DNA of 64,000 nucleotides from Actinomyces oris (GTDB taxonomy: Bacteria; Actinomycetota; Actinomycetes; Actinomycetales; Actinomycetaceae): positions 310,001-374,000 of the forward strand of contig NZ_CP014232.1 in the NCBI RefSeq assembly GCF_001553935.1, in the 5' to 3' direction. Below are positions 10,519 to 23,953 of this stretch, one piece after another (the stretch's first letter is position 1; each line of letters starts with the position of its first letter). Position numbers and translations under genes: made by a program. The notes below the pieces were generated by a model. The model searched no databases. It saw only the letters and a list, made by a program, of their open reading frames with translations, and had not been told where the DNA came from.

Positions 10519-11775
10519 TCACCCGGCCAGGCGCTGCTCCATGCGGGAGACGGCCCGGTTGACGTCTCGCTCCACGCGGGCCGACGGCGCCGCCCCGCCC
10601 TTCCACAGCAGGCCCTCGCTGACCGGCCGCACGGCGACGAGTCGGCCGCGGTCCACCAGGATCGGGCGAAACATGCCGTTGCTCGCCGGGCAGATGAGGC
10701 GCTCACCGTCCTCATCGGTGAGGCACGAGCGCTCCTTGTAACCCACGTGCAGCTCGTCAAAGGAGCCCAGGAAGTGCGTGGCCTGCGCGGCGCCGCGGTG
10801 GGCGGACAGCAGGTCGGGCAGGTCGGCGCGCATGTAGAGCAGGCCGGTCTTCGGGGCCGACTCGCCGGGGCCGAGCGGGCGCAGGCCTCCGCGGGCCCCG
10901 CCCTCGACGACCGCGCGCACGAGCGGGACACGCGGCCCGGCCGGCTCACCGGCAGCATCAACCGCGGCTGGGACCTGCTCCTCCCCCAGCTCGACGGCAT
11001 CTTCCAGGGCACGGGCGGCCTGCGTCTTAGGCAGCGTGGTCCAGCGGGCCAGGTCCTCGGCGCTGACCGGGCCGTGGCTGGTCGCGTAGCGATAGGCGAT
11101 GTGCGCGCAGGCGGCGCGGTGGCCAGTCCCGCCGTGGGCGACGCCTGCTCCGGCGGGCCCGGAGTCGGCGTCGGGCAGGTGGCGTGCGTCCATGACGAGG
11201 TGCTCGTTGCCGGACCGCGGACCCTGGATGAGGATCCCCTCGCGCTGGAGGCGCACCAGGAGGTGGCGGCGCCGGTAGGAGGAGACATCCTCGCCGCGGA
11301 AAGCCTCCATGAGGCCGGCCTCCTGCCAGGCCGCCAGCAGCACCGAGCGCATCAGCGGGCCCTGGTCCTCGATGAGGCCCAGGGCCACCTCGGCGGCGCG
11401 CTCGCACAGGGCGGAATCGACGCCGTAAGCCTTCTCGCTGTTCCGCACCCAGGCGTCGGTGCGGTGCATGAGAGCGGCCCGCAGCCAGTGGTGGTCGGCG
11501 GCGGTGGTGATGTGGACGGTGCCGCGCATGGGCCAGGAGCGAACCAGGTCGCCTCGCGCGAAGGCCGCCTCGACGTCGGCCGGGGTAGCGGCCGGGGCGC
11601 GCACGAGCAGGGCGTGGGGGACGGCGGAGACCTGCTGGCCCTGGATGGCGAGCTGGCGGGACACTGCCGCGACGACGTCGGGCGCGGCAGTGGCCGGGAC
11701 GAGGCCCTGGGAGATGATGCGGGCCAGGCTCACCTCGGTCGGCAGCGGCACGGAGGAGGCGCGGGCGGCGGCCAT
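10519..11775 (-). CDS. Winged-helix DNA-binding domain protein (HTH_42, AlkZ/YcaQ-like)
   Basis: This 418-residue protein belongs to the winged-helix family that includes the DNA glycosylases AlkZ and YcaQ. The opening QGLVPA, WPMRGTVHITTAADHHWLRA (about residues 81-100) and SYRRRHLLVRLQREG (about 166-180) are typical. Whether it excises crosslinked or alkylated bases or has another role cannot be read from sequence alone; the actinobacterial members without the QxQ motif are uncharacterised. It sits just downstream of nucS on the same strand, a second possible DNA-repair gene. Confidence 0.82.
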   Translation of the reverse strand: MAAARASSVPLPTEVSLARIISQGLVPATAAPDVVAAVSRQLAIQGQQVSAVPHALLVRAPAATPADVEAAFARGDLVRSWPMRGTVHITTAADHHWLRAALMHRTDAWVRNSEKAYGVDSALCERAAEVALGLIEDQGPLMRSVLLAAWQEAGLMEAFRGEDVSSYRRRHLLVRLQREGILIQGPRSGNEHLVMDARHLPDADSGPAGAGVAHGGTGHRAACAHIAYRYATSHGPVSAEDLARWTTLPKTQAARALEDAVELGEEQVPAAVDAAGEPAGPRVPLVRAVVEGGARGGLRPLGPGESAPKTGLLYMRADLPDLLSAHRGAAQATHFLGSFDELHVGYKERSCLTDEDGERLICPASNGMFRPILVDRGRLVAVRPVSEGLLWKGGAAPSARVERDVNRAVSRMEQRLAG

Positions 11776-11785
11776 AGCAGTCTCC

Positions 11786-12481
11786 TTAGAAGAGGCGGGA
11801 GCTCGGGTCGTCCATGCCGCGCATGGCGTCGTAGTCGAGGGTGACGCAGCGGATGCCGCGGTCCTCGGCCAGGACGCGGGCCTGGGGCTTGATGGTCTGG
11901 GCGGCGAAGACGCCCTGGACGGGGGTCAGCAGCGGGTCGCGGTCGAGGAGCTCGAGGTAGCGGGTGAGCTGCTCGACGCCGTCGATCCCGCCGACGCGCT
12001 TGATCTCCACGGCCACGGAGCGGCCCTCGGCGTCCTTGGCCATGATGTCGACCGGGCCGATGGCGGTGGGGAACTCGCGGCGCACCAGGCGGTAGCCGGC
12101 GCCCAGGACCTCGATCTGCTCGGCCAGGAGCTCCTGGAGGTGGGCCTCGACGCCGTCCTTGGTGAGCCCGGGGTCCACACCCAGCTCGTGGCTGACGTCG
12201 GAGATGGTCTCGAAGAGGCGGATGACGAGGCGGTCGTCGGTCTTGGTGGCGCTGACCTCCCAGACCTCGCGCACGCCATCGGCCGCGGCCTCCTCGTCCG
12301 GCTCGGTGACCGCGAGGCGGGCCGGGGCGCTCATCCAGTTCAGGGGCTTGTAGGAGCCGCCGTCGGAGTGGATGAGGACCGAGCCGTCGGCCTTGAGCAT
12401 GAGCACGCGGGTGGCCCGGGGCAGGTGGGCGTCCAGGCGGCCGGAGTAGTCGACGGAGCATGAGGCGATAACGAGGCGCAC
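11786..12481 (-). CDS. nucS: Mismatch-specific endonuclease NucS (EndoMS)
   Basis: This 231-residue nuclease cuts both strands at mismatches and replaces MutSL mismatch repair in most actinobacteria and some archaea, acting with the sliding clamp. The N-terminal DNA-binding half starts [16 protein letters not shown]; the C-terminal RecB-like core contains [21 protein letters not shown], holding the D...ExK catalytic residues, followed by [12 protein letters not shown]. Its length matches the family. It follows the DUF2550 gene of the ATP synthase region, a common actinobacterial order. Confidence 0.94.
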   Translation of the reverse strand: MRLVIASCSVDYSGRLDAHLPRATRVLMLKADGSVLIHSDGGSYKPLNWMSAPARLAVTEPDEEAAADGVREVWEVSATKTDDRLVIRLFETISDVSHELGVDPGLTKDGVEAHLQELLAEQIEVLGAGYRLVRREFPTAIGPVDIMAKDAEGRSVAVEIKRVGGIDGVEQLTRYLELLDRDPLLTPVQGVFAAQTIKPQARVLAEDRGIRCVTLDYDAMRGMDDPSSRLF

Positions 12482-12483
12482 CC

Positions 12484-12822
12484 GTCCACCCTAGCGGGGC
12501 CGGGCCCAGGGCGGCGTGACGCCGGGGCCGGCGGTCCTGAGCATCGTGTCACCCGGGGCGTTCCCCTCCACTGTCCATGCACGGCGTCCACACCGGATCG
12601 GACGTCGTGTCTCAGGCGTGCCCCGGGGGGCCTGGGGACGCAGCGTCAGGCGATGGCGGCACCCTGCCCCGTCGTCGAGAACGTGCGTCGTGATCGAGGA
12701 CTGCGATGTCCTCCAGATGTCGGGGAAGGGACCCCAGTGGCCTGGAGGAAAACGCAGTCCTCGGAAGAAAAGTACGTCGCCGATCCGGCCATGAGGCTGC
12801 ATCCCCGCCCCGGCGTCGGGTC
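12484..12822. other. Intergenic region upstream of nucS, carries a B repeat
   Basis: This 339-base gap holds the nucS upstream region and repeat B1 (listed separately). No supported gene is present; the short open frames across it are repeat-derived. Confidence 0.5.
12694..12789 (-). repeat. Dispersed palindromic repeat B1
   Basis: The reverse complement matches copies B2 and B3: it shares GGATCGG-CGACGTACTT, CGAGGACTG, TTTTCCTCCAG-CCACTG and ATCGCAGTCCTCGA in the same order. The arms CGAGGACTGCG and CGCAGTCCTCG, and CCTCCAG and CTGGAGG, are inverted repeats, so the element can fold into a long hairpin. Confidence 0.75.
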
Positions 12823-13239
12823 TCAGAAGAGCCGGGGCTGCTCAGGAGCGGCGGACTCCACCCAGGCGATCAGCGCCGAGTGGGACTCCTCCATCATGGC
12901 CAGGTCGAAGCCCTCCGGGCTGCGGGTGGCGTCCACGCAGTGCACCTCGACGACGCGCCCCTGCTCCCGGCGGCGCCGTGCCTCGGAGAGCTCCAGGTTC
13001 AAGCGGCTCCATGAGCGCGACGGCCTGGTGGAGAAGGACACGAGGCGGTACCACTCCAGGGAGTCGAGCTGGAAGGAGGCGACCCCGCTCAGCCAGCGCT
13101 GCGCCCCGCGTGGGCGCAGGGCGCACTCGAAGGAGCCGACTTGCCCGGCCAGGTAGCGCAGACGCAGCAGGAACCCGCCTGCCAGCAGCACGAGGACGGT
13201 GACGGCAATCGCCACGACCATCCACACGTGCTGCCCCAT
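12823..13239 (-). CDS. DUF2550 family membrane-anchored protein
   Basis: This 138-residue protein has one N-terminal membrane segment (about residues 7-27) and a cytoplasmic or surface domain with GSFECALRP and the SLEWYRLVSFSTRPSRSW region typical of DUF2550. The family has no known function but lies almost always beside atpC in actinobacteria, as here (3 bases from it). It may be co-transcribed with the ATP synthase genes. Confidence 0.88.
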   Translation of the reverse strand: MGQHVWMVVAIAVTVLVLLAGGFLLRLRYLAGQVGSFECALRPRGAQRWLSGVASFQLDSLEWYRLVSFSTRPSRSWSRLNLELSEARRRREQGRVVEVHCVDATRSPEGFDLAMMEESHSALIAWVESAAPEQPRLF

Positions 13240-13242
13240 GAC

Positions 13243-13509
13243 TCAGGCCTCCGCGCCCTGCTTCACGTGGTCGGCGGCGATCGTGATGACGTCGTGGTCC
13301 ACGGAGCAGAAGCCGCCGGATACCTCGATGCTGCACATCTCGCCGTCGATGGGACTCAGCCGCACCGGACCGGCCCCCAGGACCGCCACGAGGGGCTGAC
13401 GACCCGGCAGGATCCCCAGCTCCCCGTTAATCAGGGGCACGGAGACCTGCGTCGCCTCACCGGCCCAGGCCTCGCCCGCCGGCGAGACCACCTCAACATG
13501 TAAGGCCAT
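13243..13509 (-). CDS. atpC: ATP synthase epsilon subunit, short form
   Basis: This 88-residue epsilon subunit of the F1 central stalk contains LHVEVVSPAGEAWAGEA at the start and NGELGILPGRQPLVAVLG (about residues 29-46). It ends after the beta-sandwich domain and lacks the C-terminal helical hairpin that inhibits ATP hydrolysis in E. coli, as is common for short actinobacterial epsilon subunits. It is the last ATP synthase subunit of the cluster. Confidence 0.95.
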   Translation of the reverse strand: MALHVEVVSPAGEAWAGEATQVSVPLINGELGILPGRQPLVAVLGAGPVRLSPIDGEMCSIEVSGGFCSVDHDVITIAADHVKQGAEA

Positions 13510-13554
13510 GTCCCCCTCCTTTCCTGCGCCCGGTTCTACCCGGATCCTAACGAC

Positions 13555-15084
<1,530 letters not shown>

Positions 15085-16029
15085 CTATTCGGACCCCAGG
15101 GCGTCGGCACCCGAGACGATCTCCGTGATCTCCTGGGTGATGTCGCCCTGGCGGGCCGCGTTGGCCAGGCGGGTGTAGGTGATGATGAGGTCCTCGGCGT
15201 TGTCCGTGGCCGTGTGCATGGCCTGCTGGCGGCTGGCCAGCTCGGAGGCGGCCGACTGCAGCAGGGCGTTGCGGATGCGCGAGCCCATGTAGCGGGTCAG
15301 GAGGGCGTCGAGCACCTCGGAGGAGCTGGGCTCGAACTCGTACAGCGGCATGGAGCTGCCGTGCTTGGCCGCCAGCTCCTTCTCCAGGGCCTCGTTGCCG
15401 GCGTCGTCGAGCTCGCCGGCCCCTTCGACGTCGACCACCTTGAGCGGCAGCATGCGACGCACCTCGGGGACCTGGGAGACCATCGAGACGTAGCGGGTGA
15501 AGACGATGTGGACCTCGGCGACGCCGCCGGCCTCGGCCGGCTGGAGGAAGTAGTCCAGCAGGGTGGTGGCCACCTCCTCGATGGCCTCGTTGCTGGGGCG
15601 GTCCGACTGCCCGGTCCAGGAGAACTCGATCGGCGTGCCCCGGAAGCTGAAGTAGCTCTGGGCGCGCCGGCCGAAGGTGAAGATCACCGGCTCCTTGCCC
15701 TCCTTGACCAGCTCCTCGATGAGGCGGCCGGTCTCGCGCAGGATGGTGGCCGAGTAGGCGCCGGCCATGCCGCGGTCGGAGGTGACCACGAGGATCGCCA
15801 CGCGCTTGGTGTCGGTGCGCTCCTGGGTGATGGGATGCTCGAAGCGGGAGTAGGTCCCCAGCGCGGCCACCGCCTGGCTCAGGGCGTGATCGTAGGGCGA
15901 GGCCTCCTGCGCGTTGCGGCGCGCCTGCCCGATCCGGGACGAGGCGATGAGCTCCATCGCCCGGAACACCTTCTGGAGGGTCTGGGTCGATCGAATGCGC
16001 TGCTTGTAGACGCGCTGGTTTCCTGCCAC
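15085..16029 (-). CDS. atpG: ATP synthase gamma subunit
   Basis: This 314-residue subunit is the rotating central stalk of F1. It begins with the coiled-coil N-terminus AGNQRVYKQRIRSTQTLQK and ends with the second coiled coil ALLQSAASELASRQQAMHTATDNAEDLI, as in all gamma subunits. A GTG start at 16029, one base after the atpA stop, gives the standard N-terminus; a longer frame to 16152 runs back over atpA and is not credible. Confidence 0.96.
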   Translation of the reverse strand: MAGNQRVYKQRIRSTQTLQKVFRAMELIASSRIGQARRNAQEASPYDHALSQAVAALGTYSRFEHPITQERTDTKRVAILVVTSDRGMAGAYSATILRETGRLIEELVKEGKEPVIFTFGRRAQSYFSFRGTPIEFSWTGQSDRPSNEAIEEVATTLLDYFLQPAEAGGVAEVHIVFTRYVSMVSQVPEVRRMLPLKVVDVEGAGELDDAGNEALEKELAAKHGSSMPLYEFEPSSSEVLDALLTRYMGSRIRNALLQSAASELASRQQAMHTATDNAEDLIITYTRLANAARQGDITQEITEIVSGADALGSE

Positions 16030-16030
16030 G

Positions 16031-17662
<1,632 letters not shown>

Positions 17663-17767
17663 CTCGTCTCCTTGCTGGTTGCGTTCTGGGGGCCGGCGGC
17701 GCTGGGCGTGAGCGACGACGGCGCGGGGTGGGGTGGTGAAGTTGTGGGTCGGCGTGCGATGAGCGGG

Positions 17768-18583
17768 CTAGCCCGCCAGGCGGGTGCGCAGCTCGGCGAC
17801 GGCGCTGCGCACGGTGCGGTCCATGACGTAGTTCCGTGTCGAGATGCGGGCTCCGCCGATGACCGCGGAGTCGACCTCGCAGTTGAGGTCGATCCTGGTG
17901 CCCAGGCGGCGCTCCAGGATGGTGCGCAGGCGCTCCTCCTGGGCCGAGGTCATGGGGATGGCGGTGACGACGTCGACGATGGTGCGCTGACGCATCTCGG
18001 CGGCCAGCTCGACGACGCGGCGCAGGTTGCGCAGCGGCCCGCCCTCGGCGTGGTGCCGCACGCACCAGTCCACCAGGCTCATGGCGGGGGCGCTGATGTG
18101 GGGCGCGAAGACGGCCTCGGCCAAGCGGCCCCGGGCCTCGGTGCCGGTGCGGCGTGAGGGGGTCAGGGCCTCGCGCAGCTCGCGGTTGTCGGCGATCTGC
18201 TCGTGGACCTCGAAGAGCTGCTGCTCGATCTCCTCCGCCGAGCCGCCCGCGTGGGCGCCGGCGAGGATCGCCTCGATGCCCAGGTCGTGGAGGGCGGAGA
18301 CCAGGTCGACTGCCTTGGACCAGCGGCCGCGGACCATGGCGCTGAGCAGGTCGACGACGCGCTCGTCCACGGTGCCGGTGAAGAGCCGCCGGGCCAGGGC
18401 CACCTTGTCCTCGGCCTCCCGGCCCGGGTCGGTCAGCGGAGCGGGCAGCGAGTGGACGGCAACCTGGTGAGCCAGGGCGAGGATCTGGCGACCCAGCTCC
18501 TGGCCCTCGACGCCCGCGGCCGTGAGCACCGGGCTCCAGGCCTGGCTCACGGTCTCACGGGTGGCGGCAGTTCCTGTTCTCAC
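17768..18583 (-). CDS. atpH: ATP synthase delta subunit
   Basis: This 271-residue subunit joins F1 to the peripheral stalk. It is longer than the 180-residue E. coli protein, as is usual in actinobacteria, where delta has an extra N-terminal part. The conserved end SAVIGGARISTRNYVMDRTVRSAVAELRTRL is visible in pieces. The start overlaps the end of atpF by 4 bases. Confidence 0.94.
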   Translation of the reverse strand: MRTGTAATRETVSQAWSPVLTAAGVEGQELGRQILALAHQVAVHSLPAPLTDPGREAEDKVALARRLFTGTVDERVVDLLSAMVRGRWSKAVDLVSALHDLGIEAILAGAHAGGSAEEIEQQLFEVHEQIADNRELREALTPSRRTGTEARGRLAEAVFAPHISAPAMSLVDWCVRHHAEGGPLRNLRRVVELAAEMRQRTIVDVVTAIPMTSAQEERLRTILERRLGTRIDLNCEVDSAVIGGARISTRNYVMDRTVRSAVAELRTRLAG

Positions 18584-19163
18584 CGCGTCGCCTCCGCAGA
18601 GGAGGCGCCGGCGTCGAGCCCCTCGACCGGCTCCATGGTCTCGAGCTCGTCGAGGAAGCGGTCGATGACCCGCTCGGACAGGGCGGTGTCGCTCAGCTGC
18701 TCACCGACGATCCGCTCGGCCAGGGTGGAGGCGAGCATGCCGACGTCGGTGCGCAGCGAGATCTGGGCGGCCTGCTTCTCGGCCAGGATCTGACGCTGGG
18801 CACCCTCGATGATGCCTGCGGCTTCCGCCTGGGCGTCGGTGCGGGCCTTGGCGATGATCTCCTTGGCCTCGCCCTGGGCGTTGTCACGGATGCGGGCGGC
18901 CTCGCGACGGGCCTCGTCCACGAGCCGGGTGGCGCGCTTCTCGGCGTCGGCCTGGTCCTGCTTGGCCTTGTCGGCCAGGTCGAGGCCCTCCTGGATGCGC
19001 TGGGCGCGCTCGTCCAGCACGGCGTAGAGCCGGGGCAGGGCGTAGCGGCCCACCACCAGGAGGATGAGCAGGAGGACGACCGCAGACCAGAAGATCTCAT
19101 GGGCGTGGGGCAGGATGAAGGCCATGCCTCCGCCCTGCCCGCCCTCGTTGGCCAGGGGAAGCA

Positions 19164-19164
<1 letters not shown>
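18580..19164 (-). CDS. atpF: ATP synthase b subunit
   Basis: This 194-residue peripheral-stalk subunit has one N-terminal membrane helix (FWSAVVLLLILLVVGRYALP, about residues 25-44) followed by a long charged coiled coil. The ATG at 19164 overlaps the atpE stop; the longer frame to 19524 runs over atpE in another frame and is rejected. Its length is normal for a single b subunit. Confidence 0.94.
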
Positions 19165-20440
<1,276 letters not shown>

Positions 20441-20540
20441 AGGCCATGCTAGCGCCTCAGCAGGGTCTCACGAAGCAAACCAGACGCCCTATCGTGACCC
20501 ACTACAGTCACGACGCCTTGCGCCCACCCCTGCCCGCCGG

Positions 20541-21002
20541 TCAGGGACGGTCCGCCGAATCATCCTTGTTCGGCTCCACCACAAGGATTCGAGCCTGTGA
20601 CAGGACGGTCGCCTCGGCGAACATCCCCACCAGGATCGCAGCGATGGCTGAGACCCCAATCACTCTGATGTCGAGTCCCAGGGACCGTCCACCGACGAGG
20701 GCCGTGGCCAGGACCGCCACCTTCGCAAGGTATCCACCGGCTATCCAGACCGCGAGGCCCCTCATGCCGGAGCGGACCATGCGGTCCAGGAACCACCAGG
20801 TCGCGGCCAGGAGCAACGTCGTCGTCCCCACGGCGGCCAGCAGCGTGCCCAGCGGCCGCTCCACGGCGCCGCGGGCTCCGCCGGTCAGGCACCACAGGGC
20901 CTCCCCGACCACCAGGACCACGGCGGCCACGGAGAGGATCCGGCGCAGCCGGGCTGAGGCCTGGCGCAGTGCGCGGGCGTTCGTGGGGGGCGTCTGGCTC
21001 AC
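20541..21002 (-). CDS. AtpI-like small membrane protein
   Basis: This 153-residue protein with four hydrophobic helices precedes atpB, the place usually held by atpI, whose product helps assemble the c ring or supplies magnesium. Actinobacterial members are divergent and are assigned mainly by position and topology. The GTG start overlaps the wecA stop (GTGA), which suggests translational coupling of cell-wall lipid and ATP synthase genes. Confidence 0.75.
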   Translation of the reverse strand: MSQTPPTNARALRQASARLRRILSVAAVVLVVGEALWCLTGGARGAVERPLGTLLAAVGTTTLLLAATWWFLDRMVRSGMRGLAVWIAGGYLAKVAVLATALVGGRSLGLDIRVIGVSAIAAILVGMFAEATVLSQARILVVEPNKDDSADRP

Positions 21003-22249
21003 TGGCGTGTCCTTTCAGAGGAGCCCGGCGACGTCTGCAGGGCTATCCCCTGCGGCGCCTGCCCCTCGGCCGGGCGCGTCACCTCACCGGTTCCCGAGAC
21101 GTTGCGGGAGATGACGATCCGCTGCTCCTGGCGATCCTGGCGCCGGCGCAGCGCCGAGCGCAGGCCGTGGCGCACCCCGGGCATGAGGTCGACGGTGACG
21201 ACGAAGGCGAACAGCACCGCGAGGGCGAGCCCCGCCAGCACCCAGGGCAGAGGGAAGAAGGCCATGGCAGCCACGGGGAAGGAGGCGACCGCCGCCCACA
21301 GGTACATGACCAGCACCGCGCGGCGGTGGGAGTGCCCGGCCGCCAGGAGCCGGTGGTGCATGTGCATGCGGTCGGGGTGGGTGGGACTCAACCCCTTCCG
21401 GGTGCGGCGCACGATCGCCATCATCATGTCGGTCAGTGGCAGCAGGAGGACCGCCAATGGCAGGAGGATCGGCATGAAGGCGGGCAGGGCGCGCGATCCG
21501 TCGAAGCTGCCCGGATCGATCTGCCCGGTGACGATGATGGTGGAGGCCGCTGAGACCAGTCCCAGCTGCATCGCCCCGGAGTCACCCATGAAGATGGTGG
21601 CTGGGTTGAAGTTGTGGGGCAGGAAGCCCACGCACACACCGATGAGCGCGGCCACGATGGTGGCGGCCAGGGAGCTGTAGGAGCCCGGGCTCGTGGCGCG
21701 GGTGAGGACATAGGTGTACAGGAAGAAGGCGGTCGAGCCGATCCCGATGATGCCGGCCGCCAGCCCGTCGAGCCCGTCGACGAAGTTGACGGCGTTGATG
21801 GCCGCCACCACGACGATGACGGTGGAGATGAGCGACAGACGTGAGGAGCCGATCGTCAGCCCCGCCACGGGGAAGGTGAGGAGCTGGACGCCCTGCCAGG
21901 CCATGACGCCGGCGGCCAGGATCTGGCCGGCGAGCTTAGTCATCCAGTCCAGCTCCCACAGGTCGTCGACGACGCCGAGCAGGCACACCAGTCCCGCCCC
22001 CAGGACCACCGCCCAGGCGCTGGAGTCGATGACGTCGGAGAGGTAGGGGATCGTGGAGGCCACGGAGATCGCGGAGAACAGGCCGAAGAACATGGCCACG
22101 CCGCCCAGGCGCGGGATGGGCGTGGAGTGGACGTCGCGGGCCCGCACGGGGGTCAGCGCGTTACCCACCAGGGCGATGTGCCGGATGATCGGCACGGCCA
22201 CGTAGGTGGTCGCCGCAGCAATGGCCATGACCAGGAGGTAGACCTTCAC
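20999..22249 (-). CDS. wecA: Undecaprenyl-phosphate GlcNAc-1-phosphate transferase (WecA/TagO family)
   Basis: This 416-residue integral membrane enzyme transfers a sugar-1-phosphate from UDP-sugar to undecaprenyl phosphate, starting cell-wall glycopolymer synthesis. Around ten spans are visible, with PIPRLGG (about residues 41-47), the catalytic NAVNFVDGLDGLAAG (about 155-169) and HPDRMHMHHRLLAAGHSHRRAVL with the family's histidine-rich loop. The GTG at 22249 overlaps the tsaC stop (GTGA); a start at 22273 would add eight poorly matching residues. The C-terminal 55 residues are charged and variable. Confidence 0.92.
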   Translation of the reverse strand: MKVYLLVMAIAAATTYVAVPIIRHIALVGNALTPVRARDVHSTPIPRLGGVAMFFGLFSAISVASTIPYLSDVIDSSAWAVVLGAGLVCLLGVVDDLWELDWMTKLAGQILAAGVMAWQGVQLLTFPVAGLTIGSSRLSLISTVIVVVAAINAVNFVDGLDGLAAGIIGIGSTAFFLYTYVLTRATSPGSYSSLAATIVAALIGVCVGFLPHNFNPATIFMGDSGAMQLGLVSAASTIIVTGQIDPGSFDGSRALPAFMPILLPLAVLLLPLTDMMMAIVRRTRKGLSPTHPDRMHMHHRLLAAGHSHRRAVLVMYLWAAVASFPVAAMAFFPLPWVLAGLALAVLFAFVVTVDLMPGVRHGLRSALRRRQDRQEQRIVISRNVSGTGEVTRPAEGQAPQGIALQTSPGSSERTRQ

Positions 22250-23016
22250 GCGCCCACCCCCGTCCTGCCGCACCCCGCGCCTGCCGTCCTTTCCGACAGG
22301 GCGACACCGGCCACTCGTTCCAGGTCCGCGAGCGCCAGGACCCCCTGGCGCAGGATCCGGGGGGCGCGGGCGTGCGCCCCGGCGAGGGTGACGATGGTGG
22401 AGGGAACCGGTCCCGGAGTGGCTCCGCCGTCGAGCAGCAGGATGTCCTCGCGCCAGTCGGCGCCGGCGGCTTCACCATCCGCCGTGAGCTCTTCGATGTC
22501 CCGGACCCGGCCGGGGAAGGCGGCCCGGGCGGAGGCGGCGTCGGTGGCGGGCGGCGCGCCGGTGGGGTTGGCGGAGGTGACGGCCAGCGGGCCGCTGCGG
22601 CGCAGGAGGTTCAGGGTGAGCTCGTGGGCGGGCATGCGCACGGCGAGGGTGCCGCCGGTCTCCCCCAGGTCCCAGGTCAGGGTCTCGTCGGCCTCCAGGA
22701 TGAGGGTGAGCGCCCCGGGCCAGAAGGCCTCCATGAGGGCTCGGGCGGCCTCGGGCACCTGGGCGACGAGCCCGATCAGGTCGGCGGGGTCGGCCACGAG
22801 GACCGGCGGGGGCATCTGGCGTCCGCGCCCCTTGGCGGCCAGCAGCCGCTCGACGGCCGCGGCGTCGGCGGCGTTGCAGCCGATGCCGTAGACGGTGTCC
22901 GTGGGCAGGATGACGATCCCGCCTGCGCGCAGGTGATCGCAGGCCGGTTGGAGGGAGTCGGGGTGGGGATGAGCGGTGCTCGCGGAGGGCTGCGGGGGGT
23001 GGCTCACGTCCCGCAT
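22246..23016 (-). CDS. tsaC: L-threonylcarbamoyladenylate synthase (Sua5/YwlC/TsaC family)
   Basis: This 256-residue protein makes threonylcarbamoyl-AMP for the t6A37 modification of ANN-decoding tRNAs. The YrdC-type core has GGIVILPTDTVYGIGCNA (about residues 32-49), WPGALTLIL (about 101-109) and the conserved AVTSANPTGAP (about 146-156). It precedes wecA in the common actinobacterial order; the usual prmC neighbour is not present upstream here. Confidence 0.93.
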   Translation of the reverse strand: MRDVSHPPQPSASTAHPHPDSLQPACDHLRAGGIVILPTDTVYGIGCNAADAAAVERLLAAKGRGRQMPPPVLVADPADLIGLVAQVPEAARALMEAFWPGALTLILEADETLTWDLGETGGTLAVRMPAHELTLNLLRRSGPLAVTSANPTGAPPATDAASARAAFPGRVRDIEELTADGEAAGADWREDILLLDGGATPGPVPSTIVTLAGAHARAPRILRQGVLALADLERVAGVALSERTAGAGCGRTGVGA

Positions 23017-23156
23017 CCTGCCACGGATCGGGTCGGTAGCGGGACAGTGCGGAGGTGTGGGCCCCGACGCGATGCCGGACCGTCACCTGACCGGGCCTCC
23101 CCTCACCGGCATATCCCCGGTCCGTTCCCGGGACGAGCCCGGGACGCCGTCGGGCC

Positions 23157-23870
23157 CTACACGATGCGGCGGGCCACGGCCCAGCGGGTGAGCTCGTTGC
23201 GGTTGGACAGCTGGAGCTTGCGCAGGACCGCGGAGACGTGGGTCTCGACGGTCTTGACCGAGATGAACAGCTCGGAGGCACACTCCTTGTAGGTGTAGCC
23301 GCGGGCGATGAGTCGCATGACCTCCCGCTCGCGCGCTGAGAGACGGTCGAGCTCGGTGTCGGCCACCGCCACCTCGCCCGCTCCGGCACCGAAGGCGTCC
23401 AGGACGAATCCGGCCAGGCGCGGGGAGAAGGCGGCGTCTCCGGCGGCCACGCGCCGCACGGCCTGGGCCAGGTCCTCGGTGGAGATCGCCTTGGTGACGT
23501 AGCCGCGGGCGCCGGCCCGGATGACTCCGACGACGTCGTCGCTGGCGTCCGAGACGCTCAGGGCCAGGAAGCGCGTCTCGGGGACGTCGTGGCAGGAGGC
23601 GACGACCTCGGCCCCTCCCCCGCCGTTGCCGCCGGGCAGGTGGACGTCGAGCAGGACGACGTCGGGCCGCAGGGCGTGGACGGCGGCGATGGCGCCCTCG
23701 ACGTCGTCGGCCTCGGCGATGACGTCCAGGTCGGGGGCGTGGGCGGTCAGCTCGGAGCGCACCCCGGAGCGGACCAGGGCGTGGTCGTCGACGACCAGGA
23801 CCCGCAGGGACGCACTCGCATCGGCGGGCTGGTGGTGGTCTGTGGTGGTACCGGCGGGCGTGTCAGCCAT
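23157..23870 (-). CDS. LuxR-family response regulator, partner of the PspC kinase
   Basis: This 237-residue regulator has a receiver domain (LRVLVVDDHALVRSGV, with phosphoacceptor Asp in VVLLDVHLPGG) and a C-terminal LuxR helix-turn-helix (LSAREREVMRLIARGYTYKECASELFISVKTVETH). The ATG at 23870 gives a normal N-terminus after a short linker of about 22 residues; the longer frame to 23942 is unlikely. It lies downstream of the kinase gene with 83 bases between them. Likely targets are the divergent PspC genes. Confidence 0.92.
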   Translation of the reverse strand: MADTPAGTTTDHHQPADASASLRVLVVDDHALVRSGVRSELTAHAPDLDVIAEADDVEGAIAAVHALRPDVVLLDVHLPGGNGGGGAEVVASCHDVPETRFLALSVSDASDDVVGVIRAGARGYVTKAISTEDLAQAVRRVAAGDAAFSPRLAGFVLDAFGAGAGEVAVADTELDRLSAREREVMRLIARGYTYKECASELFISVKTVETHVSAVLRKLQLSNRNELTRWAVARRIV

Positions 23871-23953
23871 GGGGTCTTCCTGGTGGTGACGTGGGGTGAT
23901 CGAGGAGCGAGGGGCCGGGCGCGGCCCAAGGAGACAAAGCAACGATAGACGGC

